64,000 nucleotides of DNA from Segatella baroniae B14. Lineage in GTDB: Bacteria > Bacteroidota > Bacteroidia > Bacteroidales > Bacteroidaceae. The stretch lies in the NCBI RefSeq assembly GCF_022024235.1, contig NZ_CP091800.1, forward strand, positions 92,501 through 156,500, written 5' to 3'. Made by a program: the position numbers and the translations under genes. Positions 45,927 through 55,846 of the stretch are shown in pieces. The notes under the pieces were generated by a model. That model made no database searches. It saw only the letters and a program-made list of their open reading frames with translations, and had not been told where the DNA came from. The stretch's first letter is position 1. Each line of letters opens with the position of its first letter.

Positions 45927-48251
45927 TTAATCCTTAATATCAATAGAAGCATTCAAATATTTAGGTTGAAGAATACCTGGTGTTTTAATATCCGAATTAT
46001 AAGATGGCCCCCATACACGACCAATCTGCAAAACAGGACCGGCCATTGAAGAAAAACTGAATGGGACATTTCCACCTACATTCTCTGAAGCTACCTTTTC
46101 ATCATTAATATAAAGACTTACTATCGAACCATCACCCTTGGCAAAATCAATATCAGCACGAAGTTTCACATTGCCAGAAGGTACAGGCTTAGAAGATTTT
46201 ATTTTTGATTCTTTAAGTCCACCCTTATTGAAATAATAGTAATAACCATCCTTAATATAGAGGCTGAAATGAGAACCAAATCCATTATAAGAATACAGTA
46301 CGCCATCAGTCTTACCATCCTCTATTAGTATTTCTGACAAAAGTGAGTAAGACTTACCTTCTGTACCTGAGAAATAAGGATATTCGGTATAGTTCTTAGA
46401 ACCAAAATAAATTTGATAGTGCTTGCGAGGATTTTTCAAAGCAGCAGGATCCTGATAGCTCCATGGCTTAAGTGGATATACATTGTACTTAGCTGCCTCT
46501 TCTTCGAAGACTGTCTTGAGCTCCCTTACCTTCTCTGGATACTTCTTGGCTAAATCCTTCGACTCATTGATATCAACCGCCAAATGATAAAGATGTGGAA
46601 TAGAGTCTAGCTCACCTCTCTGGCGATAGTTAAAAGATTTGTCGTTAGGGAACTGTGCCTTCCATCCATCCTTATAAATAGCATACGAGCTACCCAACTC
46701 GTAATATTGTACATGTTTCTGGTCTGTGATGTTATTATCAACAGATTCTACAGCATAGGCAAAACTTGTACCCTCAATAGGATTTTGCTTATAGCCATTG
46801 ATAACAGCAGGAACTGTTGAACCTGTTAATTCTACAGTAGTAGGAAGTACATCTGACACATGAGTGTATTGGGTACGGATACCACCCTTCTCGCTGATGC
46901 CCTTTGGATAGTAAACGATTAAGCCATTACGCGTTCCACCTTCGTAATCAGCATATCCCTTGTAATAACGGAAAGGAGTATTTGTTGCAGCTGCCCAACC
47001 TTCGGAATAAAAAGGATAACTTTCCTCATCACCTAGACGATCTATATTCTGGAGTTCATTGGCAATAATGGCATCCTTGCTGTCTGCTTTAGATTTAGGG
47101 TCATATGAACGAGCCCCCAAGACTCCAGTCTTACGGCCTGAAGCCTCAGCACCATTATCACCAAGCGCAACAACAATAATAGTATTATCCAACTGATTAA
47201 TCTGCTTGAGATAATCTACAAGACGACCAATTTCATAATCTGCCTGAGATACAAATCCGGCATATACTTCCATCTGATGAGCGAAGACCTTCTTTTCATT
47301 AGCCGACAAACTAGCCCACTTATCCAAATCCTTGTTGCGGACAGGCAGTTTAGTTCCTGCTGGAACTAAACCCAATTTAATCTGATTAGCCAAAGTCTGC
47401 TTTGCATATTCATCCCATCCTGCATCAAACTTACCTTTGTACTTACCAATCCATTCTGGAGTAGTCTGATGAGGAAAGTGAGCTGTTCCCGGTGCAAAAT
47501 ACAGGAAGAATGGTTTGTCAGGATCAGCTGTTTTCTGATCAGCAATAAAGTCAATCGCCTGATTTGTAAAACGTGTTATCGCCAACTGTCCTAAAGAGTC
47601 ATCTGGCTCGCGCTGAGTATCACGATACAAAAATGGATGCCACTGATCATCACATGCTGTGGCCCCATTATAGCCATAGAAGTGATCAAAGCCACGATTA
47701 GTAGGCCAGCGGTTAAACGGACCCGCATTCGTTCCATCTGCAGCTGGTGTAAAGTTATATTTACCTATTGCAAAGGTATTATAGCCATTCTCTCGTAGCA
47801 CCTCTGCTATCGTACCATTTTCAAGTGGTCCGTAAGTATCGTAACCTGGTGCACCATAACTATCATAATTAAACATTCCTACATGAGAAGAGTGATGATT
47901 TCTACCTGTCAATAATGAAGCACGGGTAGGTGCACTGATAGATGTAGTATGGAAATTATTGAAACGTAAGCCATTCGCAGCCAAATAATCAAAGGTAGGT
48001 GTCTGAATCTGACCACCGAATGCTGATGTTCCACCAAATCCCAAATCATCAATTAAGATCCAGATTACGTTTGGAGCACCTTGACGAGCTTTTGGATTAT
48101 GCTGAGGGTAAGCCGGTTGAGATTCTTTTACCGTTTTCCCTATTTGGCCGGTAAATACAGGTGTCGGACTGTATTGTGCTGCAACAGGAGTTCCTGCGAC
48201 AAGAAGGCCTATCGAAGCTAAATTCCTAATGTTCAGAAGTTTCTTGTTCAT
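45927..48251 (-). CDS. arylsulfatase-type sulfatase S1 with C-terminal extension, serine class (module A)
   Basis: Encodes 774 aa. Signal peptide ending PVAAQ. Active site S106-A-P-T-R in TTSISAPTRASLLTGRNHHS; metal-site NVIWILIDDLGFGG (about 61-74) and VVALGDNGAEASG (about 360). About 200 residues longer than the module B enzyme: the C-terminus (GVLYSYNGFGSHFSLYIKDG, LYINDEKVASENV) is a concanavalin-like sandwich, as in long PAS/AtsA-type arylsulfatases. Maturation by the anaerobic enzyme at 54491 is expected. It lies 33 nt from the SusD gene and 21 nt from the alkylsulfatase. Confidence 0.93.
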   Translation of the reverse strand: MNKKLLNIRNLASIGLLVAGTPVAAQYSPTPVFTGQIGKTVKESQPAYPQHNPKARQGAPNVIWILIDDLGFGGTSAFGGQIQTPTFDYLAANGLRFNNFHTTSISAPTRASLLTGRNHHSSHVGMFNYDSYGAPGYDTYGPLENGTIAEVLRENGYNTFAIGKYNFTPAADGTNAGPFNRWPTNRGFDHFYGYNGATACDDQWHPFLYRDTQREPDDSLGQLAITRFTNQAIDFIADQKTADPDKPFFLYFAPGTAHFPHQTTPEWIGKYKGKFDAGWDEYAKQTLANQIKLGLVPAGTKLPVRNKDLDKWASLSANEKKVFAHQMEVYAGFVSQADYEIGRLVDYLKQINQLDNTIIVVALGDNGAEASGRKTGVLGARSYDPKSKADSKDAIIANELQNIDRLGDEESYPFYSEGWAAATNTPFRYYKGYADYEGGTRNGLIVYYPKGISEKGGIRTQYTHVSDVLPTTVELTGSTVPAVINGYKQNPIEGTSFAYAVESVDNNITDQKHVQYYELGSSYAIYKDGWKAQFPNDKSFNYRQRGELDSIPHLYHLAVDINESKDLAKKYPEKVRELKTVFEEEAAKYNVYPLKPWSYQDPAALKNPRKHYQIYFGSKNYTEYPYFSGTEGKSYSLLSEILIEDGKTDGVLYSYNGFGSHFSLYIKDGYYYYFNKGGLKESKIKSSKPVPSGNVKLRADIDFAKGDGSIVSLYINDEKVASENVGGNVPFSFSSMAGPVLQIGRVWGPSYNSDIKTPGILQPKYLNASIDIKD

Positions 48252-48284
48252 GAGCTTAATCTATTAAATGTTAATATTTTAGTA

Positions 48285-49772
48285 TTAGTAATTTTCCCAA
48301 TCAGGATTCTGCTTCAACTTCGGATTCAGATCTAATTCTCTTTGTGGTATCGGGAAGTGGATATGTCGAGAGGCTACATTCGTCTTTCCTGCAGCCTTCA
48401 ATTTCTTAATCATATAGTCTGCACCCCGACGGGAAAGATCGAACCATCGCTGGTACTCATAAGTAAATTCCTTTCTGCGTTCTTCAAAAAGTGAATCTCT
48501 AAATGCTTCTTTAGATAAATTTGGAGCAGACTCTGCCAGTTTACTGATACCCGCACGACTTCTTATTTTATCCAGATATTCATAAGCCACCTCAGTAGGT
48601 CCATTCAATTCGTTTAGAGCCTCGGCATAAATCAGCAAAACCTCTGCATATCGAATAACCGGAAAATTAACCGACGATTGAATTTGTGCACCTACAACAC
48701 TGTTGTCGTAATATTTATTAAAAACAGGTGCAGAAAGTTTATACGTCTTATTGTCTAGTGGGCTTACCTGCTCAGTAATCAGGGTTACAGGTAATCTTCT
48801 GTCATTTTTGGCATATGAAGCATAGAGATCACTATTGGTATTATAGGCATCTGCATAACTACCATTGATGCCAGGAACTTCGTAAGTTGCCTCACAACCA
48901 GCTAGTAGATGTCTAGATCCAGAAGTATACCCTTTATGCTGAAGTGAGAAAATATGTTCCTTGCCATTTTCGGTCTGCGGATTAAAAACATCAGAGAAAT
49001 TCTCAAACAGATCATACCACCCACTATTAATTACCTCTTGAGCTTTTGATGCAGCCAGTTGCCACTGCTCTCTTGTAAGATACACTTTAGCCAAAAGCGA
49101 CTTAGCAGCTCCAGAAGTGGCTCTACCTACATCTTCATTAGCATAAGCTGTTGGCTCAGGTAAATTTTCGGCATCCTTCAAATCTTGGATTATCTGAGCA
49201 TATACATCATCCTCATCAGCTTGCTCCACATAGAGTTTGTCTTCCGATAACGAAGTAGTTTCATGTAAGACTAATGGTATATACTTAAACCACCTAACAA
49301 GGTTAAAATAAGCCAAAGCCCGAAGAAATTTCGCCTCATTGATACTTCTCTGTCGGATGCTTTCCGATATCTTGTCGGATGCAATAAGCGGAACCTTATC
49401 GATAACAATATTAGCTGCATTAATCAATTTGTAGCTATCTTCCCAAATAGCCTCCATACGATCATTAGCTGCATCGTGTGATAAGGCTGCCAAGGCTCTA
49501 ACATTGGTATTAATAGCACGAGGTCCTGCTATATAATCATCTGTTGAAATCTCTGTGGCCACCTGGATTCCACGATTATACAGCGTCTGATCATCACCAC
49601 CAAAGAGTAAAGCAGAATAGACACCATTTACAGCAGAAATAGCTTCGCTTTGGTCTGTATAAAACTGAGTAGTTACCTGATTAGAAACAGGTTCTTCATC
49701 TAATGATGTGCACGATACTACCAGCAAAGGCACAATACCGAGTATATATTTAATATTAAGATTAATCTTCAT
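48285..49772 (-). CDS. SusD/RagB-like surface glycan-binding lipoprotein
   Basis: Encodes 495 aa from Met at 49770-49772 (frame open to 49823). Lipobox LLVVSC puts a lipid on the surface lipoprotein. SusD_N-like part with DEEPVSNQVTTQFYTDQSEA, ISAVNGVYSALL, then RLPVIRYAEVLLIYAEALNE and the RRKEFTYEYQRWFDLSRRGA signature ending QNPDWENY. It caps the SusC-like porin coded directly upstream. Being inside a sulfatase operon, it likely captures a sulfate-bearing substrate. Confidence 0.93.
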   Translation of the reverse strand: MKINLNIKYILGIVPLLVVSCTSLDEEPVSNQVTTQFYTDQSEAISAVNGVYSALLFGGDDQTLYNRGIQVATEISTDDYIAGPRAINTNVRALAALSHDAANDRMEAIWEDSYKLINAANIVIDKVPLIASDKISESIRQRSINEAKFLRALAYFNLVRWFKYIPLVLHETTSLSEDKLYVEQADEDDVYAQIIQDLKDAENLPEPTAYANEDVGRATSGAAKSLLAKVYLTREQWQLAASKAQEVINSGWYDLFENFSDVFNPQTENGKEHIFSLQHKGYTSGSRHLLAGCEATYEVPGINGSYADAYNTNSDLYASYAKNDRRLPVTLITEQVSPLDNKTYKLSAPVFNKYYDNSVVGAQIQSSVNFPVIRYAEVLLIYAEALNELNGPTEVAYEYLDKIRSRAGISKLAESAPNLSKEAFRDSLFEERRKEFTYEYQRWFDLSRRGADYMIKKLKAAGKTNVASRHIHFPIPQRELDLNPKLKQNPDWENY

Positions 49773-49823
49773 ACAGCTTTTCTTATTTGAAAATATTTTT
49801 TTGACTTGATCCTCAACATTCAT

Positions 49824-52800
49824 TTAGAATTTGATCTCTACACCAAAATTAAATGTTTTAGCTGATGGATATGCACCATAATCTGTTCCTGCAGTCAAAG
49901 CATTGTCTGCCGATGTTACTTCTGGGTCATAACCACTATAATTAGTTATTGTCCAAAGATTAGTAGCAGAAGCATAGAGTCTCAAGTAAGACAGTCCGAT
50001 ACTCTTTACCCAGTTGGTTGGAAAAGTATATCCTAGAGTGATATTTTTGAGCCTTACAAAACTACCATCCTCGATATATTCGGTAGAGAAGACTGTTGCG
50101 CCCTCGCTCTTGGCACGAGATATAGTACTGCTAGGATTATCTGATGTCCAGTGATTGCGAGCCTCTCCTACTGCATTCTGCAAGCCGCTATAGAGTGAAA
50201 GTCGTACCTTATTGATATTGGCGATGTCATTACCAACAGATCCATTGATAAGGAAATTGAGATCAAAACCTTTATATTCAAAAGAGTTAGATATACCAAA
50301 TGTAAAATCTGGCTGTGCATTGCCTATAATTGTTCGATCATCTGCATTCGAAAATTTTCCGTCATCATTAAGATCCTTAAACAATCGGTCACCGGCTTTA
50401 GCCGTCTGATTATAGGTATAATTGCCCTTGGTTTCTTCTTCGCCTTCCTGTAACACACCATCGTATACAGCTCCATAGAAAGTTCCTAGAGGCTGACCTA
50501 CTTTTAGAATATAAGCCCAATAATAACTGGTCGTAATATAAGAATCAGAAGTTCCGCCAATACTCAATATTTTATTTCGGTTAAAAGAGATATTGGCCGA
50601 TGTATTCCACTTAAATTGACCTATGAAATTTTTGGAATTAACAGCAAACTCAAAACCACGATTGCCTACACTACCATAATTTTGTAAAGAAACATCATGA
50701 CCTGTGGTATATGGTATTGCTACTTCTAACAATAAATCTGTTGTCTTCTTGTAATAGTAATCGGCCGTAAAATTTAAACGATCCTTCAAGAAACTGACAT
50801 CCACACCTAAGTCGAACTGTTTTGTTGTTTCCCAACCTAAGTCATCATTCTGAATTCGGTCTGGCACATAACCCACTACCAGCTGATTGCCGAAAATATA
50901 ATGAGTAGAAGAGAGAGTTGATAAAGACTGATAATTACCAATTTCCTGATTACCTGTGACACCATAGCTAGCACGCACTTTAAAATTACTAAACAAGCGT
51001 TTGTATGGTTTAAAGAAAGACTCATTGGTAGCACTCCATGACAAACCTATAGAAGGGAATGTTCCCCATTTCTTGTCTTTTCCGAATCGAGATGAACCAT
51101 CTCGACGAATGCTCGCACTTACATAATATCTCTGATCAAAATTATAATTAGCACGTGCCAACAGTGATAGCAAAGAATGTGTGGCAGAATACGAGTAAGG
51201 CTGCCCAGCTACTGCTCCACTCTGTAAACTATTATACTCATAAAAGTCTGAGACATAATTATATGAATTAGCTCTTACTATTTCTGTTTTGCTCTCCTGC
51301 TGGGTAAAACCTGCCAATACATCGAAATGATGCTTTTTATTGATATCGAAGCCATAGGTCAGGGTGTTTTCATTCAACCACGAACTCTGGTCTACCACTC
51401 CAATAGTGGCACTACCACCATTAGACACTCCCTCATAAAGACTAGATGGTACATAATGATAGTCCTTAGTATTATCAACATCTGTACCAAACAATACTTT
51501 CAACTTGAGATTCTTGATAACTTCATATTCACCGAAGGCGGTACCTAAAAGTTTATAACTTCTACTTTTGTTAGTTTCCAGATCCAAAGAAGCTATCGGG
51601 TTTCGTACAGCAGTTTCAAAACCTGGATCATAGGTATAACTTCCATCTTCTTCATAAGCTGTAGCTGTAGCTGGTTCCTGAAGAATTGCAAAAGTAGTAC
51701 TTGTAGGAGAAACTTTTGATTTGGTCTTGCTGGCAGTTAGATTAAATCCAACAGTAAAGCGGTCGCTTATCTTGCTGTCCAAATTAACACGAGTACTTAA
51801 TCGGTTGAAACCAGTGTTACGAAGGATACCATCCTGATTAAAATAGTTGCCCGATACAGAATATCTGGTTTTCTCAGAACCACCAGAGATACTCAACTGA
51901 TGATTGGTAACAACGGCTGTACGATAAGCCAAATCCTGCCAGTCTGTACCAGTTCCTAAAGCTGCCACTTCTTCTGCAGATTTGTACTGATATTTTCCCC
52001 CAGAAGGGTCTATATCATACATCGCATCATTCTTAAGTTGGGCAAACTCTGTAGCATTAAGCACATCATATTTTTTTCTAAGTTTCTGAAAACCTACACT
52101 TGCCGAATAAGCTACCTGGGCCTTATCACCATAAGAACCTTTTTTGGTAGTAATAATAACTACACCATTGGCACCTCGCGAACCATAAATAGCCGTAGCT
52201 GATGCATCTTTCAGAACGGTAATCGACTCTATGTCACCTGGGTTAATGGTAGACAAGGGATCAATATTTGCATTCACATCTGAAAATGTACCCGAAGTTA
52301 TACTCTCATTGTAAATAGGGAAACCATCAATAACATACAATGGCTCATTACCTCCTTGAACAGAACTTCCTCCACGTATGCGAATACTTATTCCGGCACC
52401 AGGCTGACCACCAGTTGGTGTAGCCTGCAAACCTGGAGTTGTACCATTGAGCAGACCATTAAGCGAAGCACTGGTAGACTTGTTCAGTTCACCTACATTG
52501 ACACTGGTTACAGATCCGGCCAAATCTGCTTTCTTCTGGGTACCATAACCGATAACGACCACACCTTCTAGAGCATTAAAATCCTCGGTAAGCGACACCG
52601 GGAGCACATCATCGGTAAGTTCATAAATATCAATCTCTTCTCTCTTATAACCCGTAAAACTCACTACTATCACCGCAGGAGCTTTTTTAATATCGAGTGT
52701 AAAGTTACCATCTATATCACTCACTGCCCCAACCTTACTACCAATGTCGCCCTTTACTGATACTATTGCTCCAACGATGGGCTCATCGGTACGAGAATCA

Positions 52801-52916
52801 ACTATCCTTCCTCGAAGACTTTGGGCTAACGACGGCAAAACAGACGTCAGGAGCAGAACCAGCAATACGATAAAGCGTGGCAACTGCTTTTCAGTTACAA
52901 TCTCTCTTATTTTCAT
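49824..52916 (-). CDS. SusC/RagA-like TonB-dependent transporter
   Basis: Encodes 1030 aa. Signal peptide to about SLAQ; carboxypeptidase-like domain (RGRIVDSRTDEPIVGAIVSV); TonB/plug region with GVVVIGYGTQKKADLAGSVT, SLNGLLNGTTPGLQ, GAGISIRIRGGSSVQGGNEP LYVIDGFP and TAIYGSRGANGVVIITTKKG, all SusC hallmarks; barrel ending AKTFNFGVEIKF. It imports the substrate captured by SusD. No sensor or sigma factor gene sits beside it, unlike most glycan loci. The start is 220 nt from the binding-protein gene with no promoter visible between, so read-through from 54098 is likely. Confidence 0.95.
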   Translation of the reverse strand: MKIREIVTEKQLPRFIVLLVLLLTSVLPSLAQSLRGRIVDSRTDEPIVGAIVSVKGDIGSKVGAVSDIDGNFTLDIKKAPAVIVVSFTGYKREEIDIYELTDDVLPVSLTEDFNALEGVVVIGYGTQKKADLAGSVTSVNVGELNKSTSASLNGLLNGTTPGLQATPTGGQPGAGISIRIRGGSSVQGGNEPLYVIDGFPIYNESITSGTFSDVNANIDPLSTINPGDIESITVLKDASATAIYGSRGANGVVIITTKKGSYGDKAQVAYSASVGFQKLRKKYDVLNATEFAQLKNDAMYDIDPSGGKYQYKSAEEVAALGTGTDWQDLAYRTAVVTNHQLSISGGSEKTRYSVSGNYFNQDGILRNTGFNRLSTRVNLDSKISDRFTVGFNLTASKTKSKVSPTSTTFAILQEPATATAYEEDGSYTYDPGFETAVRNPIASLDLETNKSRSYKLLGTAFGEYEVIKNLKLKVLFGTDVDNTKDYHYVPSSLYEGVSNGGSATIGVVDQSSWLNENTLTYGFDINKKHHFDVLAGFTQQESKTEIVRANSYNYVSDFYEYNSLQSGAVAGQPYSYSATHSLLSLLARANYNFDQRYYVSASIRRDGSSRFGKDKKWGTFPSIGLSWSATNESFFKPYKRLFSNFKVRASYGVTGNQEIGNYQSLSTLSSTHYIFGNQLVVGYVPDRIQNDDLGWETTKQFDLGVDVSFLKDRLNFTADYYYKKTTDLLLEVAIPYTTGHDVSLQNYGSVGNRGFEFAVNSKNFIGQFKWNTSANISFNRNKILSIGGTSDSYITTSYYWAYILKVGQPLGTFYGAVYDGVLQEGEEETKGNYTYNQTAKAGDRLFKDLNDDGKFSNADDRTIIGNAQPDFTFGISNSFEYKGFDLNFLINGSVGNDIANINKVRLSLYSGLQNAVGEARNHWTSDNPSSTISRAKSEGATVFSTEYIEDGSFVRLKNITLGYTFPTNWVKSIGLSYLRLYASATNLWTITNYSGYDPEVTSADNALTAGTDYGAYPSAKTFNFGVEIKF

Positions 52917-53136
52917 ATTCGCAATTAATAGGGTTAATATATTTACTTACTATTTCCCAGCAACGGCTGAAAAACTTAAGTTTTATGTGTTTATATATTT
53001 GTATTAGTATACATATATTTATATCTGAATCAAGTAGATATACGACTATTGGAGTAAGCATACTCTCTTCGCTCCCGAAGAAAGATGCCCACTAAATAAA
53101 AACTTGACCTAAAAACAAACGAATTTGTGGTAATAA

Positions 53137-54000
53137 TTATTTTTGTGCGATTAATTTTGTGTTTGCCCTCAAATAGCCATACTCATGAAGGAGCTGCTGA
53201 CCATTTTGAGAAACCCAGTTCGCAAAGACCGCTGCCTTTGGATTTTGGGTGTCAAAGTATATATTACCAATAGGAACAGATATGTCTGATAAATGATCAA
53301 TATATTCTGTCAACTGAGTAATTGTTCCAAAAGCAGAACGTTCCTCTTCTGTTATCTTACCGTTATCGTCGATATCTATCGGTAGCACAGTAAGGCCTGA
53401 CACGGGCTTTTTACTCTGCGTATCATAAACCAAACTGGCTACATTGAAAGATACAGCATCATTGTGATTCTGAACTGCAGTTAGGGCATTTTCTTCTCTC
53501 CCGACTATTTTTTTCCCCTTAATTTTATTAGGAGACACATGGAGCGCATTGGCAAAAGCCTTGGTTGTAATAGCTTTGCTACCAGTGAGCGAATAGACTG
53601 TACCTGGGAGCTCTTTCTCTCCATTTTCTTCGGCATCAAGAGCCTCCAGGTAGTCTTTCAATACGAAAATCTGTTTAGTAAGCTTACCATTCAGTCCTTT
53701 TCTAACTTTCTTATTTTCTAGTAAAACGTTCTGAGAGTTGGCTATCGGCAGCACTATATAGCGACCAAGAATAGTAGCAGAAGCTTCGTTATCTAGTGAT
53801 ACTCGTGCATCACTCTCAACACCATCATGGGTTAACACCTGAGCTTGAAAGTCAGGATCGACCTTTTTATATTCTTTTATCAATTTCTCTAGTAAAGGAG
53901 CTGTAAATCGAGCATCTGAAACATTAATCTTAAGATCCTGAGCAGTACTTCTACCAACTAGAGACAGCAATGTTATGGCTAATAATATACCTTTCTTCAT
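53137..54000 (-). CDS. periplasmic substrate-binding protein (PstS-like)
   Basis: Encodes 287 aa from Met at 53998-54000. Signal peptide (MKKGILLAITLLSLVGRSTA). Then LKINVSDARFTAPLLEKLIK, EYKKVDPDFQAQVLTHDGVE: the opening of phosphate/oxyanion-binding-type periplasmic proteins, followed by the KPVSGLTVLPIDIDDNGK and NWVSQNGQQLLHEYGYLR ends typical of PstS-like folds. No permease or ATPase is adjacent. As first gene after the palindromic promoter of the sulfatase locus, it may bind released sulfate or a sulfated compound; phosphate binding cannot be excluded. Confidence 0.7.
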   Translation of the reverse strand: MKKGILLAITLLSLVGRSTAQDLKINVSDARFTAPLLEKLIKEYKKVDPDFQAQVLTHDGVESDARVSLDNEASATILGRYIVLPIANSQNVLLENKKVRKGLNGKLTKQIFVLKDYLEALDAEENGEKELPGTVYSLTGSKAITTKAFANALHVSPNKIKGKKIVGREENALTAVQNHNDAVSFNVASLVYDTQSKKPVSGLTVLPIDIDDNGKITEEERSAFGTITQLTEYIDHLSDISVPIGNIYFDTQNPKAAVFANWVSQNGQQLLHEYGYLRANTKLIAQK

Positions 54001-54097
54001 AACTAATATCCTTTCTTTTTTATGACGATTATTCACATGATTTTAACAACCATTATTCGCCTTAGTTCACAAAATTTTTATTATTATTTCTTGGTTG

Positions 54098-54215
54098 CAA
54101 AGGTAAAGCAAAATACGTAGCCGCACAATCGCCTTTCGATGGTATTTTATATCACTATTTTTTCGGACATTTTATCCTTATTTTTGGTTATCCAGAATAG
54201 CAAATGTTTGGTATT
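54098..54215 (-). promoter_or_regulatory. promoter and palindromic operator of the main sulfatase operon
   Basis: Minus strand ATTG (54126-54129), 20 nt, TACCTTTG (54098-54105). Upstream palindrome AATAGCAAATGTTTGGTATT (54196-54215). It is the second copy of the region at 43785-43889. The divergent maturase gene starts 275 nt further on. Confidence 0.75.
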
Positions 54216-54490
54216 AGCAAGCTATAGGTTAGCTGTAACTATGGGGGGTATATGATGTATTTGACATATTTATTTACTAAAGAATGCATAATTGCTATTC
54301 TATAGAAATGATATCTGCAAAATACACGAATAATATATTCATACCATTATGAAGATATATACTATATATATGGTATTGCCGAAGAAAAAGAAAACAAATA
54401 CTTTTGCACATAAAAAAATAAAATAAACCCCAAACAAAAGGTAAGAAATTACACAACTTTTCTTACTTTTGCATTCATAATATAAACAAT

Positions 54491-55702
54491 ATGAAAACAA
54501 TTGCACCCTTTTCACACCCGATGTATATCATGGCTAAAGCTGCAGGTCCTTCCTGTAATCTTGCTTGTAAGTACTGCTACTATACCGAGAAAGCTAAACT
54601 CTACCCTAATGATCCACGCCATATCATGAGCGATGAACTGCTCGAACGGTTTACCAAACAGTATATTGAAGCTCAGACGATGAACGAGATACTTTTCACC
54701 TGGCATGGAGGCGAACCGCTAATGCGACCTATAGCCTTCTACGAAAGGGCTATCCGACTGCAACACCAATATGGGCGTGGTAGAGCTATCGACAACTGCT
54801 TTCAGACCAATGGTACACTTATTGACGACAAATGGGCCGATTTTTTCAAACGAAATAATATATTAGTAGGTGTATCCATCGATGGCCCGCAGGAATTTCA
54901 TGATGAATACCGAAGAAGCCGTGGCGGTAAACCGACATTTCATCAAGTAATGAAGGGCATCGAAATACTCAATAAACATGGGGTGCAATGGAACGCTATG
55001 GCGGTGGTAAATGATTTTAACGCTGACTATCCGCTAGATTTTTATCACTTTTTCAAGGAGATAAATTGCCACTATATTCAGTTCACTCCTATCGTGGAGC
55101 GTATCGTAAAGCATGACGATGGTCGACATCTCGCTTCGCTTACAGACGACATATTAGATGTTTCTGATTTTTCCATTTCACCTGAACAGTGGGGCTATTT
55201 TCTTAACACAATATTTGACGAATGGGTACATCACGATGTTGGCCAAACCTATGTACAATTGTTTGATGCTACTTTGGCTAATTACGCAGGGGTACAGCCT
55301 GGCATCTGCTCGATGTCGGCCAATTGTGGACATGCTGGTGTGATGGAATATAACGGAGACATATATTGCTGTGATCACTTCGTTTTTCCTGAATATAAAT
55401 TAGGCAACATACACGAGAAGACCCTTACCGAGATGCTCTACAGCAAACAACAAGAAGCTTTCGGACAAAGCAAGCGGGGGTCACTTCCCCACCAGTGTCA
55501 GGAATGCAAATACACTCATCTCTGTCATGGAGAATGCCCTAAGAACCGATTCTGCTACACGACAGATGGTGAGTCTGGATTGAATTATCTTTGCGAAGGC
55601 TATCGATCATTCTTTGCTCATACCGCTCCGTATTTCGAATTCATGAAGCAAGAACTCGATGCTGGAAGAGCTCCTGCTAATGTAATGAATCAGATCTTCT
55701 AA
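54491..55702 (+). CDS. anaerobic sulfatase-maturating enzyme (radical SAM, SPASM)
   Basis: Encodes 403 aa. Radical-SAM cluster C22-x3-C26-x2-C29 in CNLACKYCYYTEK; SAM-binding TWHGGEPLM; C-terminal SPASM cysteines in CSMSANCGHAGV, IYCCDHF and HQCQECKYTHLCHGECPKNR. It converts the active-site Ser or Cys of sulfatases to formylglycine without oxygen, and both sulfatases here have the Ser-type site. Transcribed divergently from the sulfatase operon. A -7-like TACTTTTG lies at 54464-54471. Confidence 0.95.
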   Translation: MKTIAPFSHPMYIMAKAAGPSCNLACKYCYYTEKAKLYPNDPRHIMSDELLERFTKQYIEAQTMNEILFTWHGGEPLMRPIAFYERAIRLQHQYGRGRAIDNCFQTNGTLIDDKWADFFKRNNILVGVSIDGPQEFHDEYRRSRGGKPTFHQVMKGIEILNKHGVQWNAMAVVNDFNADYPLDFYHFFKEINCHYIQFTPIVERIVKHDDGRHLASLTDDILDVSDFSISPEQWGYFLNTIFDEWVHHDVGQTYVQLFDATLANYAGVQPGICSMSANCGHAGVMEYNGDIYCCDHFVFPEYKLGNIHEKTLTEMLYSKQQEAFGQSKRGSLPHQCQECKYTHLCHGECPKNRFCYTTDGESGLNYLCEGYRSFFAHTAPYFEFMKQELDAGRAPANVMNQIF

Positions 55703-55846
55703 AAATCTCTGTACACACAGAGAACAAGACAATAAAAAAGCAAATTATTACAGTTATTATATTAAATATATTTATATAAACGTATAAAGATATACAACAA
55801 AATAATAAAAGTATTAACAGTACATAAACTTATAAAAAAAAACGAG

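Noticed and set aside
40069..48251. Calling the alkylsulfatases simple beta-lactamases
   Set aside because: Besides the HxHxDH motif they have the dimerisation and C-terminal SCP2-like domains of alkylsulfatases and sit with sulfatases.
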